Below are positions 57,540 to 64,000 of a stretch of DNA of 64,000 nucleotides, one piece after another. The translations under genes were made by a program, and so were the position numbers. Under the pieces are notes generated by a model, which was not told the DNA's origin, did not search any database, and worked only from the letters and a program-made list of their open reading frames with translations. The stretch spans positions 62,001 through 126,000 of the forward strand of contig NZ_JADKMY010000001.1 in NCBI RefSeq assembly GCF_015351405.1. The letters are read 5' to 3'. The stretch's first letter is position 1. Every line of letters begins with the position of its first letter. The stretch comes from Corynebacterium suicordis DSM 45110 (lineage in GTDB: Bacteria; Actinomycetota; Actinomycetes; Mycobacteriales; Mycobacteriaceae).

Positions 57540-58724
57540 CTAGTTACGGAGCTCCCGCGCAAGGAGCTCGTCGAAGCTGAATTGACCGGTGGCGTGGATG
57601 TCATTGTCCAACAGGTACAAGCGCTTAACGGCCACCACGATAGATTCTGCGATGCTGTCGCGCACTGCCGGATCGGTGAGCATGGCAACGTCGTGCTCAT
57701 TGGTCAGGTAACCCGGAACCACCTGGACAGTGGGCATAGTGGTGAGGCGGAGGATATCCCACGTCTGCCGATGGTTGTAGCAATTCTGCAGAGGCGTTCT
57801 AGCCGTGATCTCGCGCTGGATGAATCCGGAGAGCTTCTCGCCGATCATGGAGGAGTAAGCGTGAATCGAACCGTAGTAGAAGCTAGCCGCCCCGTTGGCC
57901 TTGTCGTTCGGGTAGATGTCGCACTTGAGGGAGATCATCACGTCAGCACCAAAGGCATTGGCCATTGCTGCACGGTCCATCTGCGATGGATTTGCAGAGC
58001 GGGGGCGGGAAAGGATCGTTTCCATGCCGGCTGCAATCATTCGACCTTCGATGCGTCCGGCAAGATCCCAGAGGATGTCCTCCTCGAAGATTTGCCCGTG
58101 CTTGCCCTGGACGGACACGCCCTTCTCCGGGCCACCGAGGCCGGGATCGATGACAACGCGCTTCCCCGAAAGTTGTGGCCCGGCCGCGCGAATCTGCTCT
58201 TGCTCGCGGATGAACTGCGGAGAGCCGCCAGTGATACGGCGACCGAGGTAGGACAAAGCGCGGAGGGTGCTAGGACCCACTACCCCATCGGCCTGGAGGG
58301 CGTAATCAGTTTGGTAACTGACCACGGCCTTGTGGGTGTGTGGTCCGAAGTGGCCGTCTACCCGCGAGGTGTAAAAGCCTAGATCGTGTAGCTGCGACTG
58401 GAGTTCACTGACATCATCACCGACCAGAGGGTTGCTTTGCAGGGAAAGCACGCGGGCGCCCAGCTTGTAGGATGCTTCGCGCAGCGCCCGTAGCGTGCCA
58501 GCGGTGATCGCGCCATCGGCCACGATTCCCCTGTCCTGCTGGAAAGCCTTGAGAGCGTTAGCGAGTTCTTCGTCGAAGTATTCGTCTTCTGAGGTCCACT
58601 GCTGCGTATTGCTTCCGGTGGCATCGCCTCGGAAATCTTCGAGGAGCCCGAGGCGTGCGAGAGTACCGCGGGCCTCGGCAACCCGAGGTCCGCTGTCTCC
58701 TACACGAAGCAAAAACTTATTCAC
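57540..58724 (-). CDS. cwlM: CwlM, cytosolic amidase-fold regulator of peptidoglycan synthesis
   Basis: 394 residues from GTG 58724, no signal peptide. Two peptidoglycan-binding_1 repeats (about 5-80 and 95-165: VDGHFGPHTHKAVVSYQ), then an Amidase_3 domain (190-375). The first zinc-ligand motif, normally DPGHGG, reads VVIDPGLGG, and the later SLHxD/N reads MISLKCDIY, so two histidine ligands are Leu and Lys. It is probably not an active amidase. In mycobacteria the cytosolic CwlM, phosphorylated by PknB, activates MurA and also contacts MurJ. The same role is inferred here. Confidence 0.9.
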   Translation of the reverse strand: MNKFLLRVGDSGPRVAEARGTLARLGLLEDFRGDATGSNTQQWTSEDEYFDEELANALKAFQQDRGIVADGAITAGTLRALREASYKLGARVLSLQSNPLVGDDVSELQSQLHDLGFYTSRVDGHFGPHTHKAVVSYQTDYALQADGVVGPSTLRALSYLGRRITGGSPQFIREQEQIRAAGPQLSGKRVVIDPGLGGPEKGVSVQGKHGQIFEEDILWDLAGRIEGRMIAAGMETILSRPRSANPSQMDRAAMANAFGADVMISLKCDIYPNDKANGAASFYYGSIHAYSSMIGEKLSGFIQREITARTPLQNCYNHRQTWDILRLTTMPTVQVVPGYLTNEHDVAMLTDPAVRDSIAESIVVAVKRLYLLDNDIHATGQFSFDELLARELRN

Positions 58725-58767
58725 TGCTGAGTAAACCCTACTTTAAAATTCTAATAATCGGCCGGCG

Positions 58768-59091
58768 CTAAATGAGCTGGTCAAGAGCAGACTTCAGCGT
58801 CTCTTTCGACTGCACTCCCGTAAACTCAGCAACCTTTTCCCCATCTTTAAACACCATGAGTGCAGGAATAGACATCACCTGGAACATGGCGCCTAGCCCC
58901 CGCTCTTCATCGACATTCACCTTGGCGACGGTAGCCTGCTCCCCCATTTCCTGAGCGAGCTCTTCCAAGGTGGGATTCATGCGGAGGCACGGCTGGCACC
59001 ATTCTGCCCAGAAGTCCACCAACACGGGAACGGACGAATCCTTCACCGTTTCCTTGAACGTGGCCTGAGTTACCTTCTGAATACCTGCCAT
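58768..59091 (-). CDS. trxA: thioredoxin with CQPC active site
   Basis: 107 residues from ATG 59091, AGGAGG 9 bases upstream. VLVDFWAEWCQPCLRMNPTL contains the active site; the usual sequence is WCGPC, so Gly is replaced by Gln. The cis-Pro SIPALMVF and length are normal. Reduced by TrxB, 175 bases upstream in the same direction. Confidence 0.92.
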   Translation of the reverse strand: MAGIQKVTQATFKETVKDSSVPVLVDFWAEWCQPCLRMNPTLEELAQEMGEQATVAKVNVDEERGLGAMFQVMSIPALMVFKDGEKVAEFTGVQSKETLKSALDQLI

Positions 59092-59266
59092 TGGCCGAAA
59101 CCTCCTGAGCCGCATGGGCAAAAATCTGCTGAGCATCGTTGACCTGAATTAATCAAGCAACGCTTACAAGGACACATCCTACTCGGCTCCAAGCAGAACC
59201 AGCCAGAATGACGTCCCGAGATCACCGCGCGCCCAAACCCGCATGCGGATAGGCAGCGGGAGGGAA

Positions 59267-60280
59267 CTAGGTAGTAATAGCAGCCAAGAATTCTTCAGCA
59301 TCGAGCGCAGCGCGGCAACCGGAACCGGCCGCAGTGATGGCCTGCTGGTAGTGCGCATCCACCAAATCTCCCGCGGCAAACACACCATCTACGGAAGTGC
59401 GGGTGGACGGCTCGGCCACTTCCACGTAACCGCTTTCCTGCAGAGCCACCTGGCCCGTGAAGATCTCCGTGCGGGGATCATGGCCAATCGCCACGAACAT
59501 CGCATCCATGGGGATTTCGGTGATCTCGCCGGTGAGCGAATCCTGCAGCTTCAGAGCAGTAACGGAAGTTTCTCCGAGAACCTCCACCACCTGTGCGTTC
59601 ATGATGAACTTAATCTTCGGGTTGTTCCGCGCCCGGTCCTGCATGATTTGCGAGGCACGGAACTCATCGCGGCGGTGGATGATGGTGACGGACTGGCCGA
59701 ACTTGGTGAGGAAGTCCGCCTCCTCCATCGCGGAATCGCCGCCGCCCACAACCGCAATCTGCTTCTCCTTGAAGAAGAAACCATCACAGGTGGCACATGC
59801 GGACACTCCCCTACCCAGCAGCTCCTGCTCACCGGGTACTCCCAGGTAGCGAGGTACCGCTCCCGTAGCCAGGATCACGGTGCGCGCACGGTATTCCTCG
59901 CCGTACACCCACACCTTCTTGATGGGGCCTTCCAGCTCCACCTTCTCCACATCTTCGCCACGGAGATCAGCGCCGAAGCGCTCGGCCTGCGCCCGCATTT
60001 CTTCCATCAGCGCTGGGCCCATGATGCCGTCCTGGAAACCGGGGAAGTTCTCCACCTCGGTGGTTTGCATCAACAAGCCACCGTATTCAATGCCCTCGAA
60101 AACCAGAGGCTTGAGATCCGCACGTGCAGCGTACACAGCAGCGGTGTAACCAGCCGGGCCGGAGCCGATGATGATCACGTCATGGATGTGACCGTCGGTG
60201 GCGGCAGGGGTGGCGTCGGAAGAAGAAGAATCTTTTCCGGATCCGAGCAGCGAAGTTGCCTGCAGGAAGGGCTTAGTCAT
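59267..60280 (-). CDS. trxB: thioredoxin reductase
   Basis: 337 residues from ATG 60280, AAAGGA 7 bases upstream. FAD site [20 protein letters not shown], redox pair [14 protein letters not shown] site [15 protein letters not shown] tail [21 protein letters not shown] Ser/Asp-rich N-terminal linker of about 30 residues ([16 protein letters not shown]) is unusual and is encoded by a dispersed-motif copy (60207-60228). Confidence 0.95.
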   Translation of the reverse strand: MTKPFLQATSLLGSGKDSSSSDATPAATDGHIHDVIIIGSGPAGYTAAVYAARADLKPLVFEGIEYGGLLMQTTEVENFPGFQDGIMGPALMEEMRAQAERFGADLRGEDVEKVELEGPIKKVWVYGEEYRARTVILATGAVPRYLGVPGEQELLGRGVSACATCDGFFFKEKQIAVVGGGDSAMEEADFLTKFGQSVTIIHRRDEFRASQIMQDRARNNPKIKFIMNAQVVEVLGETSVTALKLQDSLTGEITEIPMDAMFVAIGHDPRTEIFTGQVALQESGYVEVAEPSTRTSVDGVFAAGDLVDAHYQQAITAAGSGCRAALDAEEFLAAITT

Positions 60281-60323
60281 GGGTAGTCCTTTGGAAGTTT
60301 GTGACCGAGTTCTCACCCAGTCT

Positions 60324-60350
60324 AACTGTCGGCCAGACCCGAGTATTCCC
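60324..60350 (-). promoter_or_regulatory. SigM-type promoter of trxB
   Basis: On the minus strand GGGAAT (60345-60350), 17 bases, then AGTT (60324-60327). The corynebacterial SigM consensus is about GGGAAT-N16/17-CGTT, so there is one mismatch in the -10. It lies between sigM and trxB. Confidence 0.5.
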
Positions 60351-60365
60351 CCGGTGAGGGCTGTC

Positions 60366-60971
60366 TCAGGCGGCCATCACCATCGGGGCGTGATCCTGCA
60401 GCCCATGCTCGCAGATGAGCGCGCGCAGTGTCCGCCTCGCGCGTGACTTCCGCGATTTCACCGTGCCCACGGGAATGCGCAGCTTCTCTGCCACCTCGAC
60501 CTCGCTGAGCCCGTACAGCGTTGTCAGCACCAGAACTTCCTTGAGTTCCGACGCCATGGCGTTCAAATACCTCTGCAAATCCAGACGCATGACGGTGGAT
60601 TCCTCGCGCGGACAGACCGCAGGCATGCTCTTCATCCGCACGTCGAAATCCACGCGGCCAGGTTCGATCCTCCGCGACTTGGCGCGCAGGTGAGTCAATG
60701 CGGTGTTGCGGACCAGAGCGAAGATCCACGTGCCCACCTTCGCGCTACCCTCCCAGTGCTGGGCGTGGCGATGAATCTTCAGCAGGGCATCCTGCAGGAT
60801 GTCATTCCCCTCATCCTCGCAGGTGATGCCGACTTGGCGGATCGCGCGCCACATCAGTTTGTGGTGGCGATGGGCCAGTTCACCGAACGCCCCGCGATGC
60901 CCGGCGATGTGGTGGCGTAGCAGTTCCGCATCTGAGCAAGATTGATAATTGGTGGCCAGAGTAGTGGTCAT
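60366..60971 (-). CDS. sigM: ECF sigma factor SigM
   Basis: 201 residues from ATG 60971. Region 2: [20 protein letters not shown] then [38 protein letters not shown]. Region 4: [20 protein letters not shown] then [20 protein letters not shown]. SigM controls the response to disulfide stress, including trxB/trxA. No separate anti-sigma gene is visible between it and trxB. Confidence 0.9.
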   Translation of the reverse strand: MTTTLATNYQSCSDAELLRHHIAGHRGAFGELAHRHHKLMWRAIRQVGITCEDEGNDILQDALLKIHRHAQHWEGSAKVGTWIFALVRNTALTHLRAKSRRIEPGRVDFDVRMKSMPAVCPREESTVMRLDLQRYLNAMASELKEVLVLTTLYGLSEVEVAEKLRIPVGTVKSRKSRARRTLRALICEHGLQDHAPMVMAA

Positions 60972-61043
60972 GAGTGTTCCCCCGTGTGTGAGCTGTGCAA
61001 ACACGTCCCCCGACGTGCGTGAAGCTGTTGGCTCAACAATAAC

Positions 61044-61093
61044 AATGAGGTGGGCGAAGGCGCAGGTTATGCGATCCTTCAGCCCACCTCATT
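61044..61093 (-). terminator. terminator after murJ
   Basis: Perfect 12-base arms AATGAGGTGGGC / GCCCACCTCATT with a long loop, then a T-rich tract (TTGTTATTGTT) on the minus strand. Confidence 0.65.
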
Positions 61094-61119
61094 GTGGATA
61101 ACTAGTGGCCTGTGGAGAA

Positions 61120-64000
61120 CTAGGGGGATTGAGTGGCGGTGGCGGGAGTGCTCGAACTCTGCTGGCCCTTCCACGTGCCCTTCACCTTGACTTCCCCAAT
61201 CGTGGCGGCATCGGGCTGCGGCAGTTCCGTGATCCACAGCAACAGACGATTCGACTTTGCGGGCTGATCATCGGTGTTCGCGGCCGCGGGCTTATCCAGG
61301 GTCACGGTCTCGGCACTGCTGTCCGCCCGGAGCGTAGAGAGCACGGTGGTATCGGTTAGCGTGGCTGGGTCGCCAGTGCTGGAGCGCAGTTCCATGACCG
61401 TGCCGGGACGGAGCCCTTCCACGGTGATTTCCGTGAGGGAGGTGTCCTGGGGAAGATCGATGAGCACGCCGATTCCCTCCTTCACGGAACCCGGTCCTGG
61501 GCCCAGCTGAGCCTGGTACATATCGGTCTCCCAGGTGGTGGCAGGGTTGCCATCGATGGTGAGCTCCACGGACTCCGGGTTATCCTCCGTGCCCCGGCCA
61601 TTCGTTGGCAGCCATTCCTTGACATTGTCCAAAGGAACGTTGGCGGGCTCTTGCTGGGACAGCGAACCGGCGCTCTCCCGCAGGGAATCATTGGACACCG
61701 GAGAGTTATCGCGATTGCCGCCGAAGAAGGTCACCGCGGCAATCACCAGCCCGGCGATCACAATGGCAGAAAGCAGGCCCGTAGCTCCGGCCGTGGCCAG
61801 CGTGCGCGGGCGGACCTTCCCCACGCCGAAACCAGCCTGCTGGCTGGGGTTCGGGGTGGTGTCCTCGGAAATCGAGAGCTCGCCGCTGGTCAACCTGCGC
61901 AGGGTCTGGGCGGTATCGCGCAGGTCCGGCTGGGTGTCCTTATCGCGGGCGATCTCGCGGAGATCCTGATATTCCCTGGTCAGGCCTTCAGGGACTTCAT
62001 CGATGGGCACATTGCGCAGCAGCAGTCCCAGGGTGGTGGCTACTCCGTGAGCATCCTGACGGATGCTGTTCTCCGGCAGCGCGCCGGGGAATGCCAACAC
62101 CGCGGTACCCGCCGTGGAGATGCGCACGCGGTCGCGGTGATCCAGGCCGAGGGGCGAGCCAGCATCAGCTGCATCGGCCGCCGCATCAGCCAGGTTTGCC
62201 ACGGCAAAGCCCGCGGCCAATGGATCCGGGGTGGACTCAGCTACGTCGTTCAGCGAGCTACCGTGCACCCATTCGGAAATCACCAGCACCAGAGAGCCGC
62301 CGTCCACCACCTGGTGGATGGTGGCCATGCCCGGGGTGTCTACCGATTGCAGGATCTTGGCCCGTCGCAGTATCTGCGCCTTGGCCTGTGCCCGGGCAGC
62401 ACCATTGCGGGTACGGGACGTGGCCTCATCGCGACCCTTGTGGCCGCCGACAACCGTGGGATCCATGATGGTCAGCGCCACCACGTTGCCCGTGCTCATC
62501 TCTCGTGCCTGCCACAGACGCGCAGCGGCAGAGCCACCGTGATCCGCCAGCAGGCGGTAAGCGCCGCCGAGAATCGGGGCGCCTGCCACCAAGCGAGGCC
62601 CGCGCACTCGTCCGGCGGACAGCGGTGGCAGCACAGGCATCATGGTGTCCGCAGCGGAGGCCAGCACAGCGGCCTCGAGATTCTGCAGTGGACGGCCAGG
62701 GAGAGAGTCGGAGGTGCCGGAGGCTGGCGTCGAAACGAAACGGGAAACACCAGGTAAGCGGGACAGCGCGGCACCCACCGTGGCCACCTCAGGAAGTCGC
62801 GAACGGGACAGCACCAGGCCGGTGATCAGGAGGAAGACAATGCCGGCGATGGCCATGCGGATGAGGAACCAGGGGTGCGCGGCTCCGTTGTGGGGGAAGA
62901 CGAAGGCGCAGAGGAGGGCATCGAGGCGCCAGGAGATGAACGCGCCTACCAGGGAGGAGCCCATAGCCCATCCGGCTGCCTTCAGCACGGAGCGGAATTG
63001 CAGGTCGCCCAAGGATCGGCGCAGCAATTGATGGCCGATGATGGCGCCCGCGATAAAGCCCATGCCGTTTGCCGCACCCAGCAGCACCACCACCAGGCGA
63101 GTCTCGGTGGCGATGAGCGGCGCAGAAAAGGCCAAGGCCAGCTTGGTGATGGTGATGCCGGCGATGATGAAGGTGGGGGTCCAGACTTCCTCGCGGGCGT
63201 AGAACACGCGCAGGTGCAGCAGCACCAGTGCGTAGGGGATCAAGGTGAAGGCAGAGAAACTAATGGTCCAGCCCAGCACGTTGGCGGTGTCCAGACTGTA
63301 GTTTCCGTACGCGAAGAGCGCCGAGGCAATAAGCGTGCCGAAGCAGGTGAAGAACACAATGACCGGGATCAGCGCCATCATGGTGAGCTTGGAGGCCATG
63401 GTGAGATCACCCACCACGGCCTTGTCATCGCCATCGGCGGCATTGCGGGAAAGGCGCGGCATCACTGCGGTCAGCAGGGTCACGCCAATCACGCCATAAG
63501 GCACCTGCAGCAGCTGCCATGCCTGCTGGTAGATCAGCGCGGCGGCGTCGCTGGAGTTGGCGGCGATGCGGTTATTCAGCGCGAAGCCGACCTGGGAAAT
63601 GGCCACGTAAACGATGATGGCCACGGCCATGCCACCGAAGCTCTTCAGACGGTCATCAATGCCCCACAGCGGGCGCAGGTTAATCCCGGCTTTGCGCAGG
63701 TAAGGCACCATGATCAGCGCCTGCACCACCACGCCCAGGGTGGTACCCAGGCCCAGGAGCATGACGTGTGGATTGGTGATGGTGACGTGCTCAAACGGCT
63801 GCAGCTTGGAGCTATCCGGCAGCAGCAGGTAGAAGGCCAGGACAGCCAGAGTCACCACGTTGTTGGCCACAGGCGCCCACGCGCCGGGCTTGAATATCTG
63901 CTTGGTGTTCAAGATGGCCATGAACACCGCGAACATGGCATAGAAGAAGATCTGCGGCAGCACCAGATAGCCAAAAGCCGTGGCCATCTGCACGTCAACC
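61120..64000 (-). CDS. murJ: MurJ/MviN lipid II flippase fused to a pseudokinase, N-terminus outside window
   Basis: 960 codons in the window; the N-terminus is beyond 64000. The first 400 or so visible residues are the MATE-like flippase helices (for example PYGVIGVTLLTAVMPRLSRN). After a linker comes a kinase-like domain (about nt 62560-61870) opening with ILGGAYRLLADHGGSAAARL. The VAIK Lys is replaced (VVALTIMDP) and no HRD/DFG pair is intact, so it is a pseudokinase. One more helix (LLSAIVIAGLVIAAVTFFGG) and an outer beta-rich domain (LTDTTVLSTLRADSS) end the protein. In M. tuberculosis this pseudokinase is phosphorylated by PknB and bound by FhaA. A motif copy at 62724-62742 lies in the linker. 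Confidence 0.92.
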   Translation of the reverse strand, partial: VDVQMATAFGYLVLPQIFFYAMFAVFMAILNTKQIFKPGAWAPVANNVVTLAVLAFYLLLPDSSKLQPFEHVTITNPHVMLLGLGTTLGVVVQALIMVPYLRKAGINLRPLWGIDDRLKSFGGMAVAIIVYVAISQVGFALNNRIAANSSDAAALIYQQAWQLLQVPYGVIGVTLLTAVMPRLSRNAADGDDKAVVGDLTMASKLTMMALIPVIVFFTCFGTLIASALFAYGNYSLDTANVLGWTISFSAFTLIPYALVLLHLRVFYAREEVWTPTFIIAGITITKLALAFSAPLIATETRLVVVLLGAANGMGFIAGAIIGHQLLRRSLGDLQFRSVLKAAGWAMGSSLVGAFISWRLDALLCAFVFPHNGAAHPWFLIRMAIAGIVFLLITGLVLSRSRLPEVATVGAALSRLPGVSRFVSTPASGTSDSLPGRPLQNLEAAVLASAADTMMPVLPPLSAGRVRGPRLVAGAPILGGAYRLLADHGGSAAARLWQAREMSTGNVVALTIMDPTVVGGHKGRDEATSRTRNGAARAQAKAQILRRAKILQSVDTPGMATIHQVVDGGSLVLVISEWVHGSSLNDVAESTPDPLAAGFAVANLADAAADAADAGSPLGLDHRDRVRISTAGTAVLAFPGALPENSIRQDAHGVATTLGLLLRNVPIDEVPEGLTREYQDLREIARDKDTQPDLRDTAQTLRRLTSGELSISEDTTPNPSQQAGFGVGKVRPRTLATAGATGLLSAIVIAGLVIAAVTFFGGNRDNSPVSNDSLRESAGSLSQQEPANVPLDNVKEWLPTNGRGTEDNPESVELTIDGNPATTWETDMYQAQLGPGPGSVKEGIGVLIDLPQDTSLTEITVEGLRPGTVMELRSSTGDPATLTDTTVLSTLRADSSAETVTLDKPAAANTDDQPAKSNRLLLWITELPQPDAATIGEVKVKGTWKGQQSSSTPATATQSP
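62726..62735 (+). repeat. dispersed GGCGTCGAAA motif, exact copy
   Basis: Reads GGCTGGCGTCGAAACGAAAC, antisense in the murJ linker between flippase and pseudokinase. Confidence 0.7.

Overview
The window is a chromosome-origin region of a Corynebacterium (Actinobacteria, Mycobacteriales). The evidence is the gene order dnaA-dnaN-recF-DUF721-gyrB-gyrA on one side and rpmH-rnpA-yidD-yidC-rsmG-parA-parB-cwlM-trxA-trxB-sigM-murJ on the other, the fhaA-fhaB-pstP-rodA-pbpA-pknA-pknB cluster, an Rpf, DIP1984- and DUF3566-family proteins, and several apparently leaderless genes. The species cannot be fixed; a lipophilic Corynebacterium of the jeikeium/resistens type is a guess. No transposase, prophage, rRNA or CRISPR array was seen.

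Layout. 1-11 kb: accessory and envelope genes (partial GT87 glycosyltransferase, hydrolases, Rpf, AztD-like lipoprotein, DoxX), including a local tandem duplication with a decayed gene fragment at 8.5-10 kb. 10.5-11.4 kb: a possible structured RNA, tRNA-Leu and the fhaA promoter. 11.4-21.4 kb: the cell-shape and Ser/Thr-kinase operon. 21.4-31.2 kb: pabA, crgA, ppiA, a lysine-rich membrane protein, pabB, a DUF1846 protein, an old-yellow-enzyme homologue, zupT and gtrA. 31.3-38.1 kb: a second GT87 enzyme, a DrrAB-type exporter, and an ABC exporter co-transcribed with a two-component system. 38.2-48.9 kb: a cluster of three palindromic elements, tRNA-Ala and tRNA-Ile, then DUF3566, gyrA, a lipoprotein, a hydrolase, gyrB, DUF721 (dciA), recF and dnaN. 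48.9-51.9 kb: oriC and dnaA, with DnaA boxes on both sides of dnaA. 51.9-64 kb: rpmH to murJ, with four parS sites at 53.9-57.4 kb.

How the genes fit together. Replication starts at about 49 kb and most housekeeping genes point away from it. The PknA/PknB kinases, PstP phosphatase and FHA proteins lie in the same window as two of their known mycobacterial partners: CwlM, here lacking two predicted zinc-ligand histidines, and MurJ, here fused to a pseudokinase domain. Together with RodA, PbpA, CrgA and Rpf this is most of a growth-control circuit for peptidoglycan. SigM, TrxB and TrxA form a disulfide-stress unit with a SigM-like promoter before trxB.

The two features not explained by ordinary annotation are (i) a short dispersed motif, GGTGGCGTCG followed by an A-rich tail, found on both strands in genes and in gaps, with nine exact GGCGTCGAAA copies; and (ii) a family of about 85-91-base palindromic elements whose arms change together while the core stays conserved.
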